Below are positions 45,380-53,868 of a stretch of DNA of 64,000 bases, piece by piece; positions within the stretch are counted from its first letter, which is position 1; the number at the start of each line of letters is the position of its first letter. Source of the DNA: Acidobacteriota bacterium (GTDB lineage: Bacteria; Acidobacteriota; Blastocatellia; Chloracidobacteriales; Chloracidobacteriaceae); contig JACQXX010000088.1 of NCBI GenBank assembly GCA_016208495.1, forward strand, positions 1 to 64,000, given 5' to 3'. The notes under the pieces are model-generated. The model ran no database searches. It worked only from the letters and a program-made list of their open reading frames with translations, and had not been told where the DNA came from. The translations under genes were made by a program, and so were the position numbers.

Positions 45380-46171
45380 ATGGAAGGCACTTCTCCTTTT
45401 ACCCATATTCAGTTTGCCGTTTCCAATCGTGTGGCCTATATCGTGCTCAATCGCCCGCCAATGAATGTGCTGACGATCAAATTGATGCGCGAAATCAATA
45501 ATGCCCTGGATCTGATCAGCAAGATGCGGCCTGGGGAAGTGTGCGCCGTGGTGTTTGTGGCAGCGCCTGGGTCAACCGCTTTTTCAGCCGGGGCGGCGGT
45601 CGAAGAGCATCGCCCCGAGATCGTCTATCAGATGATCCAGGAATTTCACAACATTTATCGAAATTTGAATTTTTTGGGGAAACCCGTGGTTGGGGTCGTC
45701 AACGGTCAGGCACTCGGTGGTGGATGTGAACTGGTGGCATTTTGTGATCTGGTACTGGCTGTGCCAACCGCCAAGTTTGCCCAGCCCGAAATTCGGCTTG
45801 GCGTGTATCCGCCGATGGCTGCGATTCTGCTTCCTAAAATTATTGGGGTTCGGCGGACGGCACAGATGCTTTTAACTGGAGAAGTGCTGGATGCCCAGGA
45901 CGCTCAACGACTGGGCCTGATCAATTACATTGTCGCTGAAGATCAATTGGCCACTAAAACCGAAGAACTCCTCAATGTCCTGCGCAATTTTAGCGGGCCG
46001 GTGCTCGAAGCCACCCGCCGGGCGATCCATACGGCTACACATCACGATGTTGAGGAAATTATGGAAAAGCTCGAAGACCAGTATTTAAATCAGTTGATGA
46101 ACCTCCACGATACCCGCGAAGGACTCGAAGCCTTTCTCAACAAACGCAAACCGGTCTGGCAGCACAAGTAA
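45380..46171 (+). CDS. Enoyl-CoA hydratase/isomerase family protein
   Basis: This 263-residue crotonase-fold protein has FAVSNRVAYIVLNRPPMNVLT, the oxyanion region AFSAGAAVEEH and GVVNGQALGGGCELVAFCDL, then AKFAQPEIRLGVYPPMAA and TGEVLDAQDAQRLGLINYIV. The catalytic Glu positions of true hydratases are not both obvious (EIRLGVYP holds one), so it could be a hydratase or another crotonase such as an isomerase. ATG 45380 is chosen over TTG 45359 because cgagg lies just upstream. Confidence 0.85.
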   Translation: MEGTSPFTHIQFAVSNRVAYIVLNRPPMNVLTIKLMREINNALDLISKMRPGEVCAVVFVAAPGSTAFSAGAAVEEHRPEIVYQMIQEFHNIYRNLNFLGKPVVGVVNGQALGGGCELVAFCDLVLAVPTAKFAQPEIRLGVYPPMAAILLPKIIGVRRTAQMLLTGEVLDAQDAQRLGLINYIVAEDQLATKTEELLNVLRNFSGPVLEATRRAIHTATHHDVEEIMEKLEDQYLNQLMNLHDTREGLEAFLNKRKPVWQHK

Positions 46172-46174
46172 AAC

Positions 46175-46619
46175 CTTTAGGGTTCAGGGTTCAGGGTCTT
46201 GTCATTACCCAAATTTTTTCTGCTCTCTAAAATTGGGCCTCAATTGCCTTCGTAAGTTGTTGATTCTGGGTTCTGGGATTTTCAGGATAATCAGTGGTCA
46301 ACTCAGACAATAGCCGAAAAACAATTTCAGTAACTCTTTAAATTTGCTGAGGTTTAGAGGCAAGTCAAAAAAATTCCTTCTGTCACAAATCCTGTGATGA
46401 CAAACTTAAGAGGAAGCATTTGAACCAATAAACCCTTTCGTTTTGGTTCAGAGAAGTTCCCAAATCAATTCCATCACAGGATTTGTGACAGAAAGAAAAA
46501 ATTTGGGTAATGACAAGGTTCAGGGTTCAGGGTCCAGGAAAAAGACAAAAAGGACCAAAAGGACATAAACCCTGAACCCTGAACCCTGAACCCTGAACCC
46601 TGAACCCTGAACCCTGAAT
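46175..46619. repeat. GGGTTCA / AACCCTG cassette around a MITE
   Basis: Two or three gggttca units follow the enoyl-CoA hydratase stop. After the MITE-like insertion, aaggttcagggttcag (46514-46533) and then about seven inverted aaccctg units (46567-46618) follow. The last unit touches the stop codon of the convergent lipoprotein gene at 46621. Array, insert and inverted array suggest the MITE landed inside a heptamer cassette. Confidence 0.8.
46198..46517. mobile_element. MITE-like element with 23-25 bp terminal inverted repeats
   Basis: The left end cttgtcattacccaaatttt (from 46198) and right end gaaaaaatttgggtaatgac (ending 46517) are reverse complements. Inside, a second exact 22-bp pair exists: ttctgtcacaaatcctgtga (from 46378) and tcacaggatttgtgacagaa (to 46493). 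There is no ORF. Size (320 bp), ends and lack of coding content fit a non-autonomous transposable element; no transposase in the window is an obvious partner. Confidence 0.75.
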
Positions 46620-46620
46620 T

Positions 46621-47676
46621 TCAGCTTCGCTTCCGGATGTTATTTTCCCAGTGCTGCATCCAGTTTTTCACTTCTTTTTGAAGCAGGTTGTAATCCATCG
46701 GTAGTTCTTTAATGTCGGTGCGCATTGATTCAGGCAACTGGTTCAGATCGATATCACTACGGCGAACCGGGACGCGAGCAAACTGGTTGGCGGCAAAGAT
46801 GAGACTTTCGGGGGTGGTGACAAATTCGTAGAACCGTTTGGCGGCTTCCAAATTGCGAGTTCCTTTCACAATTCCAATCCCATCCGTCACAATCGGCGTC
46901 CCGCTTTCCGGGTAGCGGAAGGCAAGCGGCAATTTTTTCTGTTGATGCAGGATCACGTCCGGCAGGTTCCAGAGCGTGACGAGTCCTTCGCCGCGCCCGA
47001 TTTTCTGCATAAGTTGAGTGCCATCCGTGGTGTAGTCTTTGGTGTTGGCATCCAATTTTTTCAGCCAGTCATAGCCACCCTGCGGACCATTGGTCGTAGC
47101 CCAAAATCGCAGAATCATCGCCCCGAAGATTGTCCGCATGGTGTCGGATTGAAGTGGTTGCCGGATCAAAACTTTACCTTGCCAGCGTTCGCCCAGCAGG
47201 TCATCCCAATCTTTTGGAGCCTCAGTTTCGGGAACTAATTCTTTGTTGTAGACAATCACTTCCGGCGTCAAATAGGTGGCATACCACTGATCCTGCGCAT
47301 CGTGCATGGTCGGTTTGACGAGCCCGCCCCAGGTCGGTTTATAGGCTTCAAGTACTCCTTCCTGGACACCAAGGTCAAAAGTAAGCGACGACGCCCCCCA
47401 CCAGACGTCAGCCTGTGGGTTGGCGCGTTCCAACGTGAGCCGGTTCAGAATGTCCTGAGACGCCAGATCCTGAAACTGGACATCAATCGTTGGGTTCGCC
47501 GCTTCAAATCGTTTTTCAAACTCTTTCAGGAGTTCTGGTCCGTGCGGAGTGTAGACCAGCAAGGTTGTTTTCCCGTTTCCACCGCAGGCAGCCAGGGCGG
47601 CAAGAGCAAGGCCAAGCACCACTGCCAGGCTAAGGTTTCGAACAGGTCGCCAGTCTAATTTCCAAAGTCGTCTCAT
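46621..47676 (-). CDS. ABC-type solute-binding lipoprotein
   Basis: This 351-residue protein has a lipoprotein signal (VRNLSLAVVLGLALAALAAC) and a periplasmic-binding fold of the family 1 extracellular type: LLVYTPHGPELLKEFEKRFE, DVWWGASSLTFDLGVQEGVL, DQWYATYLTPEVIVYNKEL and NLEAAKRFYEFVTTPESLIF. It may bind iron, thiamine, phosphonate or polyamine-like ligands; the ligand is not set by sequence. No permease or ATPase gene is adjacent, so the transporter is encoded elsewhere or absent. ATG 47676 follows AGGAGA and is preferred over 47736. Confidence 0.85.
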   Translation of the reverse strand: MRRLWKLDWRPVRNLSLAVVLGLALAALAACGGNGKTTLLVYTPHGPELLKEFEKRFEAANPTIDVQFQDLASQDILNRLTLERANPQADVWWGASSLTFDLGVQEGVLEAYKPTWGGLVKPTMHDAQDQWYATYLTPEVIVYNKELVPETEAPKDWDDLLGERWQGKVLIRQPLQSDTMRTIFGAMILRFWATTNGPQGGYDWLKKLDANTKDYTTDGTQLMQKIGRGEGLVTLWNLPDVILHQQKKLPLAFRYPESGTPIVTDGIGIVKGTRNLEAAKRFYEFVTTPESLIFAANQFARVPVRRSDIDLNQLPESMRTDIKELPMDYNLLQKEVKNWMQHWENNIRKRS

Positions 47677-47945
47677 TTTTATGTCTCCTCTTTGTGGTTG
47701 GGGCAATTGAAGGGATGAGGGATGAAAGAAAACCAATTCTTCAACTCGATGTCTTCAGCCCGACGTCTTCAGCCTCAAGTAAATGTCAATTGCAGACCGC
47801 TTGTCGAATCATAGTGCCGGATGTCACCAATGACTTTTCAGATTGCACAGGCTGGCGGCATTATGGCAGCGCATTGTGAACAGTGATTTCCTCTGAATTG
47901 ATTGTTTCAGGTGTAATGCTTGTGAGTTAGTGTGAGAAAGCTACG

Positions 47946-48045
47946 AGTGTAACAGCGAGTTCTCCTCTCGGTTCTACACTGTCAATTTTATAGACCTGCC
48001 ACTTCCAAACAGGTAATGGAAAGCTGGCAGGTCTCATTTTTTTTT
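47946..48045 (+). ncRNA. Candidate small RNA with terminator
   Basis: Two successive hairpins, AGTGTA...TACACT with inner CGAG/CTCG (47946-47980) and AGACCTGCCA...TGGCAGGTCT (47992-48034), the second followed by a run of nine T (48037-48045), have the look of a short structured transcript ending at an intrinsic terminator. No gene precedes it on the plus strand, so the terminator does not serve a visible CDS. Start point unknown. Confidence 0.45.
47992..48045 (+). terminator. Strong intrinsic terminator
   Basis: The 10-bp arms AGACCTGCCA and TGGCAGGTCT enclose a smaller stem (ttcca / tggaa) and are followed after two bases by nine T residues. On the plus strand this is as good a terminator as any in the window. 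Confidence 0.8.
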
Positions 48046-48090
48046 GGATGAGTCAATCGTCATACCAGTTTGTAGTCAGTAGTCAGTAAT

Positions 48091-48386
48091 GCCAGTTAAC
48101 GGCTGAAGTGGTTCGTTGGTCCTCATCCCGAAGATACCGTCTTGAATGTCAAGCAAGGGATAGTGCCAGGTTAGCCGGTGGTCAGCGTCGCTTTGGACGC
48201 GCCACCACCTGCGGGTCAGTTCCAGATTGCCCCACCCGGCCAGCCGCCGCCATAGGCGGCGGCTGGCCGGGTGGGAAAAAAGTGGGGAATGACCCGAATT
48301 CCCAGGGCTCGAAGACTCACCCTTGGCTACGAGCCGGTGTCTACTTCGTAGACTGAGAACCAAAACCAATTCAACTCTTAACTGGC
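48091..48386. mobile_element. MITE-like structured element, copy B
   Basis: About 296 bp, with the same order of blocks as copy A: terminal gccagttaacggctgaag and cttaactggc, the ccggtggtcagcgtcgc palindrome, the cccggccagccgccgcc / ggcggcggctggccggg hairpin, and cccagggctcgaag with cttggctacgagccgg. It differs from copy A by scattered substitutions and about 20 extra bp near the start. cagtagt units flank it. Confidence 0.8.
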
Positions 48387-48534
48387 ATCAGTAGTTAGCG
48401 GTCAGGATTAATACATTCCAGGCAATCGTATTTTGTTCAAATAACTCAGTTTATGACTGGTTGGCTGGATGAGAACTGTTCGTGGGAAGCAGTTGTCGTT
48501 GTCTACTGACTACTGACCACCAGCAAAAAACTGT

Positions 48535-48540
48535 TATAAT
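48535..48540 (+). promoter_or_regulatory. Possible -10 box for the M16 gene
   Basis: TATAAT about 125 nt before the M16 gene start is a perfect -10 sequence, but only a weak -35 lies 17-18 bp upstream, inside ctactgac repeat sequence. Confidence 0.3.
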
Positions 48541-48662
48541 TCACAACCTGCAAGTCATCATTGAAATCCAAGTCCGTGAGTTTATCTCCAACTCTGAACT
48601 CTGAACTTTTCATTCCGAACCTCCAACTCTGAACTCCAGGCCCTATTCCGAGGTTAACGCCC

Positions 48663-51542
48663 ATGTTTCACAAATTGCTTGTTTCACTGTCATTGTCGTT
48701 GCTGCTGGTATCAGTTTCATTTGGTCAGAGCGGGCGTGGCCGACCTCAACCACCACAACCGAAGCCACCGGCCTCGACGAAGCCGACAGCCACATCTCCC
48801 ACTGGAACAGCACCTTCCGCAGATGGAAAAATTGCACCAGGTGGGCAGCTTTCTGACATTTCCCAGGTTGGGTTGACCAATCGGTATGTGTTTCGCAATG
48901 GATTGACGGTGATTTTGAGCGAAGACCACAGCACGCCGATTGTCAGCTTGCTGGCTTTTGTGAAGACCGGAACGGCTGATGAGCCGGAGGCTACTCGCGG
49001 CGTGGCCCGCGTGACAGGTGAAGCCTTGCTGCGTGGTACGACCGCGCATCCAGGCGATGGCTGGCGACAACAGGCGGATTTGGCTGGAGCGCGATTTCAG
49101 GCTGACGTTGATCTGGTCAGTACCCGGATTGGCGCCAGCGGGCCAGTCGAGAGCGCAGCGACGATGGTGCAGTTACTGGCTGAAACCCTGATTCGTCCAG
49201 GGTTTACCGAAGCTTCTATCGCTCAAGCAATTCAAACGGTTCAGCGACAACTGGCCATTCAGGCCGAAGATGCCGCCCGTCTGAGTGCGGGTCGCTGGTT
49301 AAGCACGGCATACCCTCAGCATCCACTGGGTCGGGCCGAAGTGACTCCGGAGCAACTTTCCGCCCTCAAGCCCGACGTGGTGGCGCAATTTCACACAGCG
49401 CACTTTACTCCCAAAAACACAGTGATTTGCCTGACGGGAGATATGATTGCTCCGGTGGTGCTCCGGACGTTCCAGCAAAGCTTCGGCGCCTGGGCGAGTA
49501 CGGCGGTAAGTCCAAAATTGCCGGAACCAGGTCAAACGGCGCTCCACTATCAAGAAGAACGTGGGGCAACCACGGCCTCCTGGGTCCATATCGGCTATCC
49601 GGTCGTGTTAAATGCTGAAGAATCAGCGGCTTTTGAAGTGCTGTGTGCCGTCCTTGGACGTGGGCGCGGGGCACGCCTGGTGCAAAGCCTGCGCGATCAG
49701 CGGGGAATTGTGTCCGACATCCAGGTGGACTATGTGACCAATCGCAATCTGGCTCATTTTCTGATTGGGTTGCGAGTCAAACCGGAATCAATTGATCGGG
49801 CCGAAGCCCTGACGTTTGAAATCATTGAGCGGCTCCGGCGTGAGCGAATTTCAGAAGCTGATCTACAACGGGCTAAATCTTTGCTGGAAAAGGATTTTCT
49901 GACGCAAATCGAATCAAGCCAAAATCAGGCCCGGACGCTGGCAAAGGTTGAAGCCACGGTTGGGTTTAAAGCCTGGACAACATCGCAATCGCGCATCAAT
50001 CAGGTGACAGCGGAGCAAATTCGAGCTGTTGCCGCTAAATATTTAATGTTGCCGAAAGCAACCGTGCATGAATTCCAGTCGCCAACGGCGCCGCTCCGAA
50101 CATTCACGCCGGAAAAATATGCCGAGACCGTCAACATTCTAGTTCCAGCTTCAGCTCAAACGGAAATTCCATCCGAAGCCATTACCGATGCCAAAGCCGT
50201 TCCGATGATCAAACAGGGAACGTCCCGTCAGAAACAACAGGAGGTTGGAAAATTCATTGTGATGGCTCAGGCAGAACCGGTGAAGGACTATTCGACGCTT
50301 CGTGGGCCACGCGCTTTTGTGCGGGTTGACCCCAATCGGCAATTACTGGTGATGGGGCTGTTTTTTCAAGGTGGGCGCACACTGGAAGATGAAACCACGA
50401 GTGGCATGACCGAATTGATGTTGCGGTCAATGTTACAAGGGACGGCCAAACAGCCAGGTGATACCCTGGCGTCGGAACTGGAGCAACTCGGCGGGGAAAT
50501 CCGAATTGTCAACGACCCTGATTATTTTGGATTGGAACTGGAAATCCTGTCGCGAAATGGTGAAGAAGGGCTCCGGCGGCTGGTGGATGTAATTGAAAAT
50601 CCGACCTTCGATAAAGAAGCCGTCAAGCGCGAACGCGAACGCCTCCTGGCTGATCAACAGGCGCTGGCCAATGCGGGAGGCGAAACAGCTTTGGATCTGG
50701 CCCGATCAAGTCTGTTTGGCCAGCATACCTATGGATTTCCTCGATTGGGTACCAACGTTGTGGCGAAAATGACTGAAATTGATGTCCAGCGATGGTTGGA
50801 GCGCACCGTCAAACGACAGTACCCGCTGGCGGTTATCGTCGGAGATACCGAAGGTTCGGTATTGGTGTCACGTGTGCTGGTGGATGGGTTCAATCGGGAT
50901 GAAACTGACCGCTCGATCAAAGTTCGAGTCACCGAGCCAAATTCAAAACCAGTTGAGCAAGGTGGAACCAGCCTGCGTCCGGTCAGTCATCTGAATCTGG
51001 TCTGGCTGGCCCCCGAAGGTCAAAAATCAATGGCCGCCGAATGGCGGGTCGTCGCCGAAGTGATTGCCTCACAGTTAACCCGCCAGGCTGAAGCTTCCAA
51101 ACTGGGCAGCGCTATTTTTGACAGCCGGTATCTGCCACATCTGCAGTATGGCGAATTGATGCTGACTGCTGGAAGCACGGTTGCTGAAGCATCCAAACTC
51201 CAGTCAATGGTGGAGACCTTTATCAAGGGAATGGCCACTTTTGAAATTTCCGAGCCTGAGTGGCAAGGCGCCTGCCGCCGGGCTGCGACCCGCGAAGCTC
51301 AAGGGATTGAAACATTTTCAGGTCGCGCCCGAGCCTATGTGACGGCTGCATTTATGGCGTTGCCGGTTGCCATTGTGGAGCGCAATATTGAAAATGCCCT
51401 CCGAGCTGGGAGCGAAGATGGCAAAAACGTCTTTTCAACGTTGGGACAAAGCCTGCCTGGACGCGGGGTCATCCGGGGCACAGCCCTTCCCGCAACACCT
51501 GCCGCCGCTCCACAAAAAGAAACACCCACTTCTGGAAAGTGA
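48663..51542 (+). CDS. Exported double M16-domain pseudo-peptidase
   Basis: A 959-residue protein with a signal peptide (FHKLLVSLSLSLLLVSVSFGQ), a Pro-rich linker and two M16 (pitrilysin/insulinase-like) halves: about 65-510 and about 535-945. Active M16 enzymes carry HxxEH. In the first half the matching segment reads TRGVARVTGEALLRGT; in the second, TSGMTELMLRSMLQGT. Neither has the histidines or the glutamate in place, so both look catalytically dead. Such proteins are often the inactive subunit of a pair, but no active M16 gene is nearby. It could serve as a chaperone-like or binding scaffold in the periplasm. Confidence 0.87.
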   Translation: MFHKLLVSLSLSLLLVSVSFGQSGRGRPQPPQPKPPASTKPTATSPTGTAPSADGKIAPGGQLSDISQVGLTNRYVFRNGLTVILSEDHSTPIVSLLAFVKTGTADEPEATRGVARVTGEALLRGTTAHPGDGWRQQADLAGARFQADVDLVSTRIGASGPVESAATMVQLLAETLIRPGFTEASIAQAIQTVQRQLAIQAEDAARLSAGRWLSTAYPQHPLGRAEVTPEQLSALKPDVVAQFHTAHFTPKNTVICLTGDMIAPVVLRTFQQSFGAWASTAVSPKLPEPGQTALHYQEERGATTASWVHIGYPVVLNAEESAAFEVLCAVLGRGRGARLVQSLRDQRGIVSDIQVDYVTNRNLAHFLIGLRVKPESIDRAEALTFEIIERLRRERISEADLQRAKSLLEKDFLTQIESSQNQARTLAKVEATVGFKAWTTSQSRINQVTAEQIRAVAAKYLMLPKATVHEFQSPTAPLRTFTPEKYAETVNILVPASAQTEIPSEAITDAKAVPMIKQGTSRQKQQEVGKFIVMAQAEPVKDYSTLRGPRAFVRVDPNRQLLVMGLFFQGGRTLEDETTSGMTELMLRSMLQGTAKQPGDTLASELEQLGGEIRIVNDPDYFGLELEILSRNGEEGLRRLVDVIENPTFDKEAVKRERERLLADQQALANAGGETALDLARSSLFGQHTYGFPRLGTNVVAKMTEIDVQRWLERTVKRQYPLAVIVGDTEGSVLVSRVLVDGFNRDETDRSIKVRVTEPNSKPVEQGGTSLRPVSHLNLVWLAPEGQKSMAAEWRVVAEVIASQLTRQAEASKLGSAIFDSRYLPHLQYGELMLTAGSTVAEASKLQSMVETFIKGMATFEISEPEWQGACRRAATREAQGIETFSGRARAYVTAAFMALPVAIVERNIENALRAGSEDGKNVFSTLGQSLPGRGVIRGTALPATPAAAPQKETPTSGK

Positions 51543-51660
51543 CCCAACCGTGTATTCTTTGAAAATTCTTTTTGAAGACCGTGTTCAACGGCTGGAACAA
51601 CAATCTTCCCAAAACTAAATCGTGCACTGATTTGAGGGGTATTTCGCAGAGGAACGGGAT

Positions 51661-52506
51661 TTGAAACACGAATTATCAACTTTTGAGTTTGAAGTAGTGG
51701 TGTTGGATGCTGAAGGCAGTCCAATTGAACAGGGAACAGGTATTTCACGCCAGTTTGTCGAACGAATTTCAAGCACCGCATCGCTCGATATGGTTGAAAT
51801 TCCAGGCGGTTCTTTTCTGATGGGGTCACCTGAATCCGAAGGTGATATTGACGAACGGCCTGTCCATTGGGTCTCGATGCCATCATTTTTCATGGGGAAA
51901 TATCTAATCACTCAGATGGTGTGGCGTGCAGTTGCCGGCCTTCCAAAAGTCAATCATGACCTTGTACCGTCACCGTCGCATTTTGAAGGTGAGTTGCTCC
52001 CGGTTGAAAACATCAACTGGTTTGATGCGATGGAGTTTTGCGCCCGACTGACACAAGCCACCGGGCGTACCTATCGCCTGCCGAGCGAAGCCGAATGGGA
52101 ATATGCCTGTCGTGCCGGTACCACGACGCCGTTTGGTTGTGGTGAGACCCTCATTTCCGATCTGGCCAATTTTGATGCCAGTTGCCCATATAAAGCCGAA
52201 CCCCAGGGAATTTATCGCGCCAGAACCGTGCCGGTCGGGGCGTTTGGTGTGGCAAATGAATTCGGACTCTATGATATGCACGGCAATGTTTGGGAATGGT
52301 GCCAGGATGTGTGGCACGACAATTATGAAGAAGCTCCAACTGACGGCAGTGCCTGGCTTGAAGGTGGGAATCAGGAATTGCGGGTGCTGCGCGGTGGTTC
52401 GTGGGATTATGCCGGTTATGGCTGCCGGTGTGCGTTCCGGGATCGGGGGAATCCGAAAATCGCCAGCCCATTTAATGGCCTGCGAGTCGTTGCCAGTGTG
52501 GAGTAA
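51661..52506 (+). CDS. SUMF1/FGE-domain protein, probably non-catalytic
   Basis: This 281-residue protein has a SUMF1 (formylglycine-generating-like) domain (about 42-281): MVEIPGGSFLMGSPESEGD, YRLPSEAEWEYACRAGTT and GLYDMHGNVWEWCQDVW, with LRGGSWDYAGYGCRCAFRD. Real FGEs need two cysteines in the GGSxxC...C region; here GGSWDYAGYGC has only a late cysteine cluster, so it is more likely a binding or non-FGE member of the superfamily. Start is TTG with agagga upstream. It lies 118 nt after the M16 gene. Confidence 0.82.
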   Translation: MKHELSTFEFEVVVLDAEGSPIEQGTGISRQFVERISSTASLDMVEIPGGSFLMGSPESEGDIDERPVHWVSMPSFFMGKYLITQMVWRAVAGLPKVNHDLVPSPSHFEGELLPVENINWFDAMEFCARLTQATGRTYRLPSEAEWEYACRAGTTTPFGCGETLISDLANFDASCPYKAEPQGIYRARTVPVGAFGVANEFGLYDMHGNVWEWCQDVWHDNYEEAPTDGSAWLEGGNQELRVLRGGSWDYAGYGCRCAFRDRGNPKIASPFNGLRVVASVE

Positions 52507-52802
52507 TGAAAACCAGGGCTGAAGAAAACGGGCTGAAGAAAACGGACTGAAGACTCGCAGGCTCGGGGCTGAAGAAAACGGGCTGAAGACTCGCAGGCTC
52601 GGGGCTGAAGAAAACGGGCTGAAGACACTCGCAGGCTCTGGGCTGAAGAAAACGGGCTGAAGAAAACGGGCTGAAGACTCGCAAGCTCGGAGCTAAGAGC
52701 CAAAAAACACCTTGTCACCTTGTCACCTTGTCACCTTGTCACCTTGTCACCTTGTCACCTTGTCATTCAGTCACCCTGTCACCTTGTCGCCTTGTCACTG
52801 TT
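52507..52802. repeat. ctgaagaaaacggg and accttgtc arrays
   Basis: Right after the stop of the SUMF1 gene, about eight to ten near-copies of ctgaagaaaacggg (14-bp, i.e. two 7-bp steps) alternate with gactcgcaggctcggg (52514-52690), then about ten copies of the 8-mer accttgtc (52710-52795) continue to the stop codon of the convergent dehydrogenase gene. Confidence 0.9.
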
Positions 52803-53771
52803 CTACCTGGGGGCCAGCAACTGGACCTTCATTATTCCAGGTTGAGCGGCAAAGCGAAACGCGTCGAGGGCTTGAGCGAGTGGGAATTCGGCGCTGATGA
52901 GTGATGCCACTTCGATTGTTCCTGATTCCAGCAGCTTCAGGGAGTGCTCCAGCCGTCCACACCGTGACCCAACCACAGTGACTTCGGGAACCACAAAATT
53001 CTCGGCTTTGAGCGTCCAGTTTCCGTGAAGCGTTGATTTCAGGATGATGGTGCCACAAGGCGAAACCAGTTCCAGTGCCTGAGCAAAGGCTTGTGAATTC
53101 CCGGTGGCTTCAATTACCACATCAACGGCCTGTCTCAAGTCGGTATCAACGCCTCCTTCGTCCAGTATCCGGGTCTGAATTCCCACCTGTTCAGCCAGTG
53201 CCCGTTTGGTTTCATACTTACCAATCAACAACGGGTTATAGCCACTTGCCTTGAGCATCCGGGCAATCAACTGGCCAAGTTTTCCGTCTCCCAGGACCAC
53301 AACTGATTGATCTGGTTTGATTACAACCTGTTCTAAAATTCGACAGGCTGCAGCCAGAGGTTCGGCAAACACGGCAACCGAATCAGATAATGAATCTGGG
53401 ATAACGTGCAGATTTCTCAATGGAAGCGTGAGGAATTCGGCAAAGGCGCCGTCATATGACCGAATACCGAGTACCCGGCGCAGAGCACAGTGTCGGCTGT
53501 CTCCGCGATGGCATTCACGGCAGTTGCCACACCCAATATTGATGTTTCCAACCACGCGTTTGCCAATCCATTCTGGATCTGGCGATTCTTCGATAATTCC
53601 AACAAATTCGTGGCCAAGGGTTCCTGAAAAGCTGGCATAACCGCGAGTGATGGCCAGGTCCGTGGCACAAATGCCAGCGCGGGTCATTCGAATCAAGGCT
53701 GTACCGTCAGTTGCCGGCAATGAGATATCCTGCAGGGTAAGTTGATTGTGTTCAAAACGAAGTGCAAGCAT
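52803..53771 (-). CDS. Zinc-dependent MDR alcohol dehydrogenase family protein
   Basis: This 322-residue protein has the MDR layout: CATDLAITRGYASFSGTLGHEFVG (catalytic zinc Cys and GHE), the structural-zinc cysteines in GCGNCRECHRGDSRHC, and an NAD(P) site VVLGDGKLGQLIAR. It oxidises or reduces an alcohol or sugar-type substrate; which one is not clear. ATG 53771 (MLALRFEHNQ) is chosen because the upstream 48 residues are not family-like. It diverges from the Sua5 gene. Confidence 0.85.
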   Translation of the reverse strand: MLALRFEHNQLTLQDISLPATDGTALIRMTRAGICATDLAITRGYASFSGTLGHEFVGIIEESPDPEWIGKRVVGNINIGCGNCRECHRGDSRHCALRRVLGIRSYDGAFAEFLTLPLRNLHVIPDSLSDSVAVFAEPLAAACRILEQVVIKPDQSVVVLGDGKLGQLIARMLKASGYNPLLIGKYETKRALAEQVGIQTRILDEGGVDTDLRQAVDVVIEATGNSQAFAQALELVSPCGTIILKSTLHGNWTLKAENFVVPEVTVVGSRCGRLEHSLKLLESGTIEVASLISAEFPLAQALDAFRFAAQPGIMKVQLLAPR

Positions 53772-53868
53772 GGTAAATCGGTGAATGAGCGAAATAGCAA
53801 AATAGCGAGGTTGCAAACCGTGAAAGTCGTGAGGGCACGTCTTTCTCAGGTCACACGCTCTTTTCTGA

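Larger units (their letters stand above)
47677..48662. other. Long non-coding spacer holding a hairpin RNA candidate and MITE copy B
   Basis: No gene is seen in nearly 1 kb. Contents in order: a short ggatgag/ttcagcccgacgtc repeat block near 47710-47775, a possible small RNA ending in a terminator (47946-48045), cagtagt repeats (48072-48090), the MITE-like copy B (48091-48386), and AT-rich sequence with a TATAAT near the M16 gene. Confidence 0.6.

Noticed and set aside
51661-52506. Active formylglycine-generating enzyme
   Set aside because: The two-cysteine active-site segment is not present and no sulfatase gene is nearby.
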